NCBI GenBank assembly: GCA_028819195.1
Contig: JAPPMF010000007.1
Coordinates: 81,337 to 145,336, forward strand
DNA length: 64,000 nt
Reading direction: 5' to 3'
From: Bin55 sp028819195
Lineage (GTDB): Bacteria; Pseudomonadota; Gammaproteobacteria; Pseudomonadales; Azotimanducaceae
The translations under genes were made by a program, and so were the position numbers. Below the pieces are notes generated by a model that was not told where the DNA came from, searched no databases, and saw nothing but the letters and a program-made list of their open reading frames with translations. Of the stretch, positions 9,064 to 16,706 are shown in pieces; the first letter of the stretch is position 1; each line of letters begins with the position of its first letter.

Positions 9064-10692
9064 TCAGAAGGGTGGTCCGTCTGAGTCCTCTGAAGGATCT
9101 TTTGGTTGATATTTGTCCTCGTCGGGAAATTCAGGATCCTCGACCGATACGACAGATACAGCAGTACTCATTTGAGGCGATACATTAGCACGGTATGCGT
9201 CTTCACCTTCATTAGAAAACTTCATTAGAGTATGTTTGAAATCCAACCGTACTTCACCACAAGGACCATTTCGATGTTTGCCTACGATAATTTCAGCCTT
9301 ACCTGGGTAGGGTGATTCTTTGTCGTATTCGTCGTCACGATAAATGAAAAGGATTAAATCAGCGTCTTGCTCAATTTCTCCACTGTCACGTAAATCGGCC
9401 ATGCGCGGACGTTTGTTTTCGCGGTTTTCGACATTTCGATTAAGTTGTGCGACGCTAATCACAGGAATTTTGAATTCCTTAGCCATAGCTTTCAAAGCCC
9501 GCGAAACACTCCCTAATTCGATTACGCGACTGTTGTAATTTTTACCTGGTGTGATAAGTTGCAGATAGTCCACCACGACCATGGCTAATCTGTTCTTGTG
9601 TGCATCTTGCTCAGTGTTAAAGGTCGAGGCTAAATGACGATTGACGCGACGGATGTGGGCGCGCATTTCATCGACCGTCGTCCCGGGTTTATCCACAATA
9701 AAAATGTCGGTTTCAGAGAGTGAAATACGGGCACTTTCTAGTTGTTCCCAGTCTTTTGAGGTTAGATTTTCACCGCGATCTAATTTGTGATACGGGACCC
9801 CAGCGATGGCCGCGAACATCCGACGAATTAACTGATCTCGATCTTGTTCTAACGAGAAAAACAGCATCGGTTGATTAGTATTTAAAGCAATATTAGTACA
9901 CACGTTAAGTGAAAACGCTGTCTTTCCCATCCCGGGACGAGCTGCGACAATGATTAAGTCGTTATCGCGGAATCCCGAGGTAAGTTCGTCTAGGCCGTGA
10001 TAGCCTGATTCCAAACCTGGAATCCGTCCACCACGCTTTTCCATTTCGCGAACTTGTTCAATGATACCATCGGCTTCATTACGTAGATTAGTTACCGCGC
10101 GTTCGTCGACGACACGGCCGCCAACTCGTAGGATTTCTACTTCAGACTCAGTCAGAATCTCTGTTACTGATTTATTGTCTGGTTGAGTTGCAATGGCACG
10201 GACATTATCAGAGGCGCGAATTAGCTCTCGCCGAATCGTCCGTGCTCGTACGATGTCTTTGTAGTCGAGCAAACGATAAGAATCATGTAAGGTGAGAACT
10301 AAATCTCCGACATAGTTTCTCCCGCCGGCTTTTTCGAGTATGTTTGAGTCCTTTAAGGAATTTACGACTGAAATTTCGTCCGTGGGTCGGTTTTGATTCG
10401 CTAAAGTTCGAATCGTATCGAATATTTTCCGGTTACGGTAGTCGTAGAAGTCAGATTCTTCGATCAGTCCGGTCAGACGGTCCCAAGCCGTTTCATCTTC
10501 CATTAGACAAGCGAGAATCGCTCGTTCCGCTTCTAAGTTGTAAACCCCGTCGTCGAGTTCGAAACTAGATTCGGCGACGTTGTCGTCTAATTCGGAAGAG
10601 TCGTAGAGTTCATTCTCTAAATCTTGCTCTTGATTCTCTAAGTTTTGATCTGGATTTTGATCGCCGTCTAGGTCTTCTTGGTTGGTTTGCAT
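9064..10692 (-). CDS. dnaB: Replicative DNA helicase DnaB
   Basis: DnaB is the hexameric fork helicase. The protein has 542 residues against about 470 in E. coli. The conserved N-terminal domain begins only near residue 51 (YNLEAERAILACLM), the P-loop ARPGMGKTAF is at 251-260, and the RecA-like C-terminal domain has the conserved VVDYLQL and MADLRDSGEIEQDADLI segments. The first 50 residues are an extra, low-complexity stretch rich in Asp, Glu, Gln and Asn, and the C terminus is also acidic. No inteins are seen. It follows the rplI operon on the minus strand after a 460-base gap, so it probably has its own promoter. Confidence 0.97.
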   Translation of the reverse strand: MQTNQEDLDGDQNPDQNLENQEQDLENELYDSSELDDNVAESSFELDDGVYNLEAERAILACLMEDETAWDRLTGLIEESDFYDYRNRKIFDTIRTLANQNRPTDEISVVNSLKDSNILEKAGGRNYVGDLVLTLHDSYRLLDYKDIVRARTIRRELIRASDNVRAIATQPDNKSVTEILTESEVEILRVGGRVVDERAVTNLRNEADGIIEQVREMEKRGGRIPGLESGYHGLDELTSGFRDNDLIIVAARPGMGKTAFSLNVCTNIALNTNQPMLFFSLEQDRDQLIRRMFAAIAGVPYHKLDRGENLTSKDWEQLESARISLSETDIFIVDKPGTTVDEMRAHIRRVNRHLASTFNTEQDAHKNRLAMVVVDYLQLITPGKNYNSRVIELGSVSRALKAMAKEFKIPVISVAQLNRNVENRENKRPRMADLRDSGEIEQDADLILFIYRDDEYDKESPYPGKAEIIVGKHRNGPCGEVRLDFKHTLMKFSNEGEDAYRANVSPQMSTAVSVVSVEDPEFPDEDKYQPKDPSEDSDGPPF

Positions 10693-11152
10693 GGCGTTTA
10701 TTTCATCCGTGAATATTGAAAGAGTAAATCGTGCTACTTACATTAAACCAAACTGTGATTAATAATTCAACACATTCCTTGTTTAATCATACTAAATTGT
10801 GTAGAACTTAACAAGTCTCGACTGTGTGTACTGGAAAACCTTGTGGAAAAATAGTGTTTAAAGTTTGGAAATTTTTACTCTATACAAACAATTCACATGA
10901 GATCGACAACGTTGTTTAAAAAGTATAGATGTTGTGGAATCACAACGAAACGCGAGACATAAAGTTGACTAGTGAAACAAGCATATGAAATTCTCGACGA
11001 ATTTAGTGAACGCGAGATGTTGCCAATGAATCAAATGCCTGCCGAAATCCTAGAACACCTACCATTAGTACGACAGTGGTGGTGTGGCGAACCAACTGTC
11101 AAAGGTAGTTCCTAGTTGGGCAAAAGGTCGAAGCAGTTGTTCTCGGTAGTCG
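10693..11152. other. 460-base gap between dnaB and rplI
   Basis: AT-rich, with no recognised gene. It should hold the dnaB promoter on the minus strand. The only coding-like stretch is the 47-codon frame at 10972-11115, listed separately with low confidence. No strong rho-independent terminator was seen for rplI. Confidence 0.6.
10972..11115 (+). CDS. Possible small protein of 47 residues, unrecognised
   Basis: A GTG-started frame gives a 47-residue acidic product with natural-looking codon use (KQAYEILDEFSEREM at the start, a QWW motif near residue 36). The frame opens just after a stop codon, so there is no longer version. No Shine-Dalgarno is visible upstream. It is antisense to the direction of its neighbours. 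It may be a real small gene, a gene remnant, or chance. Confidence 0.2.
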   Translation: MKQAYEILDEFSEREMLPMNQMPAEILEHLPLVRQWWCGEPTVKGSS

Positions 11153-11599
11153 TTAACTCGCTTCTACAATGATGTGAATCGTTCTTGAGACGTCGGCGTG
11201 AATATGAATGTCTATATCGTATTCACCAGTTTCACGAATCACGCCACTTGGCATGCGTATTTCGCTTTTGTGTACTTCAATCCCCAGATTAGCTAGTTCT
11301 TTGGAGATCTCAAGGGGACCAACTGAACCATACAGCCTGCCTTCCCCTAGGGATCGTTGCAGGATCGTAAGCGTTAAATCAGTTAGTTGTGCGGCACGTT
11401 GTTCAGCACCTTGTAGTTTGGCAATCGCTTTCTCTCTTAATTCTGCTTCGCGATCTTCGAAAATCTTGCGATTGTCGGGAGTAGCCTTTAGTGCTAACCC
11501 GCGAGGAATCAAGTAATTTCTTGCGAAGCCATTTTTTACTTTGACTTCGTCGCCAAGATCACCGAGATTTGCGACACGTTCTAGTAGCAGTACATTCAT
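11153..11599 (-). CDS. rplI: 50S ribosomal protein bL9
   Basis: bL9 binds 23S rRNA near the L1 stalk. The 148-residue protein has the typical N-terminal domain (MNVLLLERVANLGDLGDEV, then KNGFARNYLIPRG), the long connecting helix and the C-terminal domain; the length is standard. It is the last gene of the rpsF-rpsR-rplI operon, 13 bases after rpsR. Confidence 0.97.
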   Translation of the reverse strand: MNVLLLERVANLGDLGDEVKVKNGFARNYLIPRGLALKATPDNRKIFEDREAELREKAIAKLQGAEQRAAQLTDLTLTILQRSLGEGRLYGSVGPLEISKELANLGIEVHKSEIRMPSGVIRETGEYDIDIHIHADVSRTIHIIVEAS

Positions 11600-11612
11600 A
11601 TCAGGATCCTAT

Positions 11613-11840
11613 CTAGGAATGTTGATCAGTGTAGGGTAGTAAAGCTAGGTACCGTGCCCGTTTAATCGCCCGGGCGAGTTGACGCTGGTATCGCGCACTA
11701 GTCCCCATCTTACGTGCTGGCGCGATTTTGCCAGTTTCACTGATGTAGAGTTTTAACATCTCCAGATCTTTATAGTCAACTTCTTTGATACCAAGCGCGG
11801 TGAAGCGACACCCGTATCGACGTCTCATTGGTCTAGCCAT
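11613..11840 (-). CDS. rpsR: 30S ribosomal protein bS18
   Basis: bS18 forms a heterodimer with bS6 on the platform of the 30S subunit. The 75-residue product has the canonical YKDLEMLKLYISETGKI block and the QRQLARAIKRARYLALLP rRNA-binding segment. Its ATG overlaps the rpsF stop by one base (TAATG), so translation is likely coupled. The priB gene that separates rpsF and rpsR in enterobacteria is absent. Confidence 0.97.
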   Translation of the reverse strand: MARPMRRRYGCRFTALGIKEVDYKDLEMLKLYISETGKIAPARKMGTSARYQRQLARAIKRARYLALLPYTDQHS

Positions 11841-12577
11841 TATTCGTCTTTCTCCTTGTCTTGGACTTCTTCCGACTCTGTCGATTCGGAGGGTTCATCT
11901 TGTTGTTCTGGTTCTGTGGAATCCGAGTTCTCGTTGACGTCCGAGGATTCTTCATCTTCAATTGCGGGATCTGCAGCTTCGTCGGTATTTTTCGCGTCCG
12001 ATGGGTCGTCTTCGTCGTTAGTTGGAGCAACTGCTTCCTCCGCCGGAGGTTCTGATTCAGTTGAATCTGACTCTGTAGTCGGTTCTGCTACTTCTGGTAC
12101 TGATTCTGTCGACTCATCTGAATCTTCTGGTTCTGCAGAATCGGTGATCGCATCTTCGGATTCTTCATCAGTTTCAGCCGCTTCGCGCGCTCGTCGGCGC
12201 GCTTCCATATCGGCTTCTCGCTGTCGTTCTAACTCTTTTTCTTCCTCACGTTGACGTAATTCAACTTCGTAAATTTTGGAGATTTCGGTAATCGCATACT
12301 TACGTGACAATATCAAGTTCCGTAACACGGCATCATTGAAGCGAAACGCGCTCTCTAATTCATCAATAACCGGCTTCTCGACCTCGATATTCATTAAGAC
12401 GTAGTGTCCTTTATGAATCTTCGCAATCGGATAAGCTAGCTGGCGGCGTCCCCAATCTTCACAACGGTGGATCTTCCCACCATCGCGTTCAATCATGGCG
12501 CGGTATCGTTCAATCATGCCCGGCACTTGTTCAGATTGGTCCGGATGCACAATGAACACAATTTCGTAGTGTCGCAA
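11840..12577 (-). CDS. rpsF: 30S ribosomal protein bS6 with a very long acidic C-terminal tail
   Basis: The start is taken as TTG at 12577, because it is preceded at the right distance by AAAGGAG and yields the family's N terminus (RHYEIVFIVHPDQS). An ATG 57 bases upstream adds residues unlike S6 and lacks such a site. Residues 1-100 are the S6 fold. Residues 105-135 are a charged helix rich in Arg/Glu, and about 136-245 are an almost uninterrupted Asp/Glu/Ser/Thr/Pro tail. E. coli S6 is about 135 residues with a short acidic end that RimK extends with glutamates, so a genetically encoded tail of this size is unusual. First gene of the rpsF-rpsR-rplI operon. Confidence 0.93.
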   Translation of the reverse strand: MRHYEIVFIVHPDQSEQVPGMIERYRAMIERDGGKIHRCEDWGRRQLAYPIAKIHKGHYVLMNIEVEKPVIDELESAFRFNDAVLRNLILSRKYAITEISKIYEVELRQREEEKELERQREADMEARRRAREAAETDEESEDAITDSAEPEDSDESTESVPEVAEPTTESDSTESEPPAEEAVAPTNDEDDPSDAKNTDEAADPAIEDEESSDVNENSDSTEPEQQDEPSESTESEEVQDKEKDE

Positions 12578-12705
12578 GGTAATCTCCTTTCGGCAAATTG
12601 TTTCCGACCCACGTAGCTCGTGTTCGTGAAACAAGGAGTTGAGTTAGTTAGGGATCGATTCGATCCAGTTCGGTAATTTTAAGTAAACAGTTTGTGGTAC
12701 GCTAT

Positions 12706-13476
12706 TCAGGTCGACGAACCAGCTCTTTGGCGGCATACTTCATACAATAAAATCCCTGTAGCAACGGAGACATTCAGACTTGTTGCTTGACCGCTCATCG
12801 GGATTCCAACAATATGGTCACAGACTTCCTTCGTCAACCTGCGTAAGCCTTTACCTTCGTTACCCACGACCATTGCAATGGGTCGTCGATAGTCTACGGC
12901 AGTGTAAGGTACTACCTCCTCATCGTCGGTTCCCACGATCCAACAGTTTTGGTTTTGCAACCAGCGCAGGGTGCGAACTAAGTTAGCAACTTGGACTAAG
13001 AATAAGGAATCTAGTACGCCGGTAGACGTTCGGTATACAACGTCAGTCAATGGCGCGCAACGGTTTTTTCCTAACAGTACTGCATCCACTCCTGCACCAT
13101 CGGCTACACGTAGACAAGCACCGAGATTACGTGGGTCTTGGACGGTATCTAAAGCTAAAATCAGCGGGTTCTGCCATTCCGTAAAGGCTTGCTCGAACTC
13201 ACGTTCAGAGTGTAGTTCGAAGGTTGAGACGTCAACGACTATTCCTTGATGTTCACCTAGTGTAGTTAACCGGTCTAGAGTTACACGAGGTACAGACTGA
13301 ACTCTAACCGAGTGCAGGCGCGCGAGTGATTTGATCTCTTGAATAACAGCACCATGGTAATGTTGGGCGAACAATACGCGCCGAATACTTTTAGGGTTGT
13401 GTTTGAACGTAGCGCGCACATTTTTCAGTCCACCAATATATCGGGTAGCCGACTTTCCGTCGTTTTTGTCGTTCAA
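12706..13476 (-). CDS. rlmB: 23S rRNA (guanosine-2'-O)-methyltransferase RlmB
   Basis: RlmB methylates G2251 in the 23S peptidyl-transferase loop. The 256-residue SPOUT enzyme has an N-terminal substrate-binding domain (starting near the RYIGGLKNV block) and the knotted catalytic domain with the three SpoU motifs: ALDTVQDPRNLGACLR, then VVGNEGKGLRR, then MSGQATSLNVSVATGILLYE near the end. It overlaps the 3' end of the upstream RNase R-like gene by four bases (ATGA), as in the conserved rnr-rlmB pair. Confidence 0.95.
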   Translation of the reverse strand: MNDKNDGKSATRYIGGLKNVRATFKHNPKSIRRVLFAQHYHGAVIQEIKSLARLHSVRVQSVPRVTLDRLTTLGEHQGIVVDVSTFELHSEREFEQAFTEWQNPLILALDTVQDPRNLGACLRVADGAGVDAVLLGKNRCAPLTDVVYRTSTGVLDSLFLVQVANLVRTLRWLQNQNCWIVGTDDEEVVPYTAVDYRRPIAMVVGNEGKGLRRLTKEVCDHIVGIPMSGQATSLNVSVATGILLYEVCRQRAGSST

Positions 13477-15218
13477 AAGTCGTCTCGGTATTGTTTTCGC
13501 GTACGGTACTCGGTTGTATAGTTACAAGTTTCCACTAGATCAAGTTGAGCGCTCTCTACATCGACACCAGTTACTGTTACTTGTAGACGATCCCCCAGAC
13601 TATATGTCTTATCGGTTTTCCATCCGCAAAGATTTGAGCCGCGGTAAACGAAATATTCCTTGCCTAGTTCCGAAATATGAATCAAACCGGCGATATAGAA
13701 ATCGTCGATCTCAACAAATAAGCCAAATTCTTCCACCGAGACTACGTATCCCCAAAACGCTTTACCAATATACTTTTTCAGTAGTGAACACTTCAACCAA
13801 GAATCCACTCGTCGGGATACGATTTCGGCTCGCCGTTCACATTCGGACAAATGTATTCCGAGCTCTCGCTGCGCAGCTGAAACCGGTTGATCCTGTTGTG
13901 ATTTGCTTTTAAAAGTCGACTTCACTAAACGGTGTACATAAAGGTCAGAATAGCGTCTGATCGGCGAGGTAAAGTGAGCATAGTCTTGCAAGGCAAGACC
14001 AAAATGCCCGCGGTTGTCAAAGGCATATTGTGCCTGAGTGAGAGCTCGTAAAACTTGAATTTCCCAGATCCATGACTGTGCTCCAGATTCGCGAAGTTTA
14101 TTGAGAACCAATTGAAAATCTTTTGGAGTTGCCATTAGTTTACGATCGACTTGGAGATTGCATTGATTGAGTACTGCTTGCAAGGTACCGATTGACTCAC
14201 TATCAGGTTTGTCATGAATTCGATACATTCCATTGAGTCCTTGCTCCTGCAGATATTTGGCGGCACATATGTTGGCTGCAATCATCGCTTCTTCGATCAT
14301 TCGATGCGCATCATTCTGTACGAGGACCCCCACCCGAACTGATTCTCCATCCGCAACCCGTACTTCAGAAGTGTGAGGTGTGAAGTCTAAGGCACCACGT
14401 TCCTCGCGTCGTTGACGAAGGCAGCGGTAGAGCTTGTAAAATTCACTTAGAGAATTATTGATAGCATTGGAACGCGCGGGTAATTGACTAGTACTTATGC
14501 GATTTGCTTCAGTATAAGTCAAACGTCCTGCGGAGTGAATCACCGCATCATAGAAGGAATAACTAGTCGTGTTGCCGTTCGCATCGATATCCATTTCACA
14601 CACCACGACCAAGCGATCTACACTTGGATTTAGGGAACAGATTCCGTTAGACAATTCTTCGGGTAGCATGGGAACGACGAAGTCAGGTAGGTAAACTGAA
14701 TTTCCGCGGCGTTTAGCTTCTACATCAAGTGGTGAGTCTACTTTGACATAGTGGGCGACGTCTGCGATAGCCACAAAGAGTTTCCAATCCACGGCATTGG
14801 TTTTTTCCACATAGATCGCATCGTCAAAGTCTTTTGCTGTTTCACCATCAATGGTCACAAAGGCTAAATTACGTAAATCGCGCCGACGTTTTAAGGCACT
14901 TGGGTTGACGGTTTCTGGATAATCCATCACCATAGAATCCCAATCGTCGTGTGGGACGTTGTGCACTAGCAAGAACGACTTAGTTGCACGGTCTACTTCA
15001 TTGTGGGTTTTGATGCGAGATTCGATTTGCACACTAAGAGATCCGCTTTTGGCAATTTTGATTTTCGCCCGCACGATCTCACCTTGTTTTAGGGTGACTT
15101 TACCATTGAACGGGATGTTGTCCTTGTAACCCGGCGTAAGCGGCTTGAGGTACCATTTTTTGTGGTCTTTTACCGCAATGCCAACTACAGTATGAGAAGT
15201 TTGTGTTTCTTTTTCCAA
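13473..15218 (-). CDS. rnr: RNase II/R family 3'-5' exoribonuclease, compact form
   Basis: This enzyme degrades RNA processively from the 3' end. The catalytic RNB domain is clear: DGETAKDFDDAIY at residues 124-136 carries the metal-binding aspartates, and HFTSPIRRYSDLYVHRLV lies near 420-437. A C-terminal S1 domain covers about 495-570. Total length is 581 residues, against about 800 for RNase R and 644 for RNase II. The N-terminal helix-turn-helix and first cold-shock domain of RNase R and its basic C-terminal tail are missing. The position before rlmB argues for rnr; the domain content is closer to RNase II. Start ATG at 15218; nothing coding-like continues upstream. Confidence 0.88.
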   Translation of the reverse strand: MEKETQTSHTVVGIAVKDHKKWYLKPLTPGYKDNIPFNGKVTLKQGEIVRAKIKIAKSGSLSVQIESRIKTHNEVDRATKSFLLVHNVPHDDWDSMVMDYPETVNPSALKRRRDLRNLAFVTIDGETAKDFDDAIYVEKTNAVDWKLFVAIADVAHYVKVDSPLDVEAKRRGNSVYLPDFVVPMLPEELSNGICSLNPSVDRLVVVCEMDIDANGNTTSYSFYDAVIHSAGRLTYTEANRISTSQLPARSNAINNSLSEFYKLYRCLRQRREERGALDFTPHTSEVRVADGESVRVGVLVQNDAHRMIEEAMIAANICAAKYLQEQGLNGMYRIHDKPDSESIGTLQAVLNQCNLQVDRKLMATPKDFQLVLNKLRESGAQSWIWEIQVLRALTQAQYAFDNRGHFGLALQDYAHFTSPIRRYSDLYVHRLVKSTFKSKSQQDQPVSAAQRELGIHLSECERRAEIVSRRVDSWLKCSLLKKYIGKAFWGYVVSVEEFGLFVEIDDFYIAGLIHISELGKEYFVYRGSNLCGWKTDKTYSLGDRLQVTVTGVDVESAQLDLVETCNYTTEYRTRKQYRDDF

Positions 15219-15412
15219 GGGTATATTTCTCTACAGATGTACGTTCGATTTATGCATGAGATAGTGCGGTGACTTTGCTGTTGGAGTCGTAGGTAGTACA
15301 ATTTACGACTTAGGAACTACGTTTTCCGCTCGACAAAAGCATTCGGATATACCGCAATATTTTTGTACGAACTAGCGGTATTGTTACAGATTAATTCAAA
15401 TAATCAAGTACT

Positions 15413-15499
15413 GCCGAGGTGGTGAAATTGGTAGACACGCCAGCTTCAGGTGCTGGTGGGGGTAACCCCGTGGAGGTTCGAGTCCTCTCCTCGGCACCA
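15413..15499 (+). tRNA. tRNA-Leu, anticodon CAG
   Basis: Type II tRNA of 87 bases. The acceptor stem GCCGAGG pairs with CCTCGGC (15489-15495), followed by A and encoded CCA (15497-15499). The anticodon stem CCAGC/GCTGG encloses TTCAGGT, giving anticodon CAG. The variable arm GGGGGTAACCCC and T loop GGTTCGAGTCC are intact. It lies between the convergent ends and starts of folE2 and rnr. Confidence 0.97.
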
Positions 15500-15510
15500 T
15501 AACCTGTTAT

Positions 15511-16440
15511 TCACGGTTCAGCTTTAAACCCTCCTTGAATTCCTTTATCGATCACACATACTGCATCGTGGGCGTGTAAACTCTCGTAATGTTCAACTCG
15601 GATGAGATAGTCCAATATCGAAGGCTCATCGTCAAGTGAACTCGATAGTCGGCGAGCAGCATCCTCACAAAACATGAGATTTTGACCGTTTAAGCGAGCG
15701 AATTCTCGTTCATCTTCGCGTTTTACAGCGGTTTGTACCGGCGTACCTAGAGCGTTTTCGACGCGATCGATAACTGCTGTTAATGGAAAAGCATCTGTCG
15801 CTACTTCTTGGCGCAATCTTATCGTTGCTGAACTACGTTGTCCGTGTGGTGTCGCTACTATTTTGTCTCGCGCCGTGAGAAACATTCGCACTTGGGTCGC
15901 GCTCAACGTGTTGGAGGTACCAAACTTTTGATCAAATTGCTCTTGGATTGTTTGTTGAGCAAGTGAAGCCGAACCCGGACACGTCCCTGAGTAAAACACC
16001 GTAACTTCCCAATCGATTGTGATTGTGCCTTGAATGTTTTTACCAATCAAACGTAGGGGGTAGTAGTTCCAACCTTCGTTATTCGAAACTAACGATTTCC
16101 TAAGTAACAATAGTTCACAAGAAAATTCCACCTTTGCTTGGGTTGAATATTCGGTATGAACGGTCAGAAGTTCCCCAAGAAACGTTCGTAAGACCTGTGG
16201 CGAAAGTACCTGTTCAGTTAATTGCTTATGAAGTAAATCGTAGGAGCGTGACATGTGGATGCCCCGTACGTGCCGATCATTTAGATCAACGAATATTTTT
16301 GTGGAGCTGATCCCATGTTCGATTTGTTCTCCATTCCGAAACCGAATCGGCAGTCGCAGATTCGCCATCCCAACCCAGTTTAACTCACGTTGTTCCGTTT
16401 CGAGTGTTCTAATTGGATCGGTTACAGAATTCACTGTCAT
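15511..16440 (-). CDS. folE2: GTP cyclohydrolase I, FolE2 (type IB)
   Basis: FolE2 converts GTP to 7,8-dihydroneopterin triphosphate, the first step to folate and to queuosine. Recognisable blocks in the 309 residues are VGMANLRLPI (23-32), VRGIHMSRSYD (58-68), the YSGTCPGSAS metal-site region (150-159, with the conserved Cys154), ATPHGQRS (196-203) and NGQNLMFCEDAARR near the C terminus. In most relatives the metal site reads C-P-C-S; here the second Cys is Gly. In many bacteria this metal-flexible enzyme replaces Zn-dependent FolE under zinc limitation; no Zur box was identified. It lies 11 bases beyond tRNA-Leu, convergent. Confidence 0.93.
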   Translation of the reverse strand: MTVNSVTDPIRTLETEQRELNWVGMANLRLPIRFRNGEQIEHGISSTKIFVDLNDRHVRGIHMSRSYDLLHKQLTEQVLSPQVLRTFLGELLTVHTEYSTQAKVEFSCELLLLRKSLVSNNEGWNYYPLRLIGKNIQGTITIDWEVTVFYSGTCPGSASLAQQTIQEQFDQKFGTSNTLSATQVRMFLTARDKIVATPHGQRSSATIRLRQEVATDAFPLTAVIDRVENALGTPVQTAVKREDEREFARLNGQNLMFCEDAARRLSSSLDDEPSILDYLIRVEHYESLHAHDAVCVIDKGIQGGFKAEP

Positions 16441-16481
16441 GCGTTTGTCTTTACTAAACTGTCGCTTTCGTAGGTAAGAAT

Positions 16482-16694
16482 CTAATCTGATTTTGGTGGC
16501 GCCGACGACTTAAGTTCGTCCTCCGATAGTTCGCGAGCACGATCAACTACCATGATCGGCAGCCCGTCGCGAATGGGATACGCAAGCTTCGCTTCTCGCG
16601 ACCACAATTCAGCCAAGTCTTTATGGTATTCGAGCGCTCCTTTGGTTTTGGGACAAACCAATACATCAAAAAGTTTGTTTTCTAGCATCGTCAA
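16482..16694 (-). CDS. Trm112 family protein (YcaR-like)
   Basis: This 70-residue protein belongs to the small YcaR/Trm112 group: it opens with LFDVLVCPKTKGALEY and later has LAYPIRDGLPIMV, the two hallmark segments. Eukaryotic Trm112 is an activator subunit of methyltransferases; the bacterial role is poorly known. Only one of the usual zinc cysteines is present. It sits 12 bases downstream of purA in the same orientation and is probably co-transcribed. A second in-frame ATG two codons in (MLENKLFD) may be the real start. Confidence 0.8.
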   Translation of the reverse strand: MTMLENKLFDVLVCPKTKGALEYHKDLAELWSREAKLAYPIRDGLPIMVVDRARELSEDELKSSAPPKSD

Positions 16695-16706
16695 TTTCCT
16701 AAGTGA

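Noticed and set aside
11856..12254. A 132-codon Ser-rich frame opposite rpsF
   Set aside because: It is the antisense shadow of the Glu/Asp/Ser-rich S6 tail; the codons of the tail keep the other strand open.
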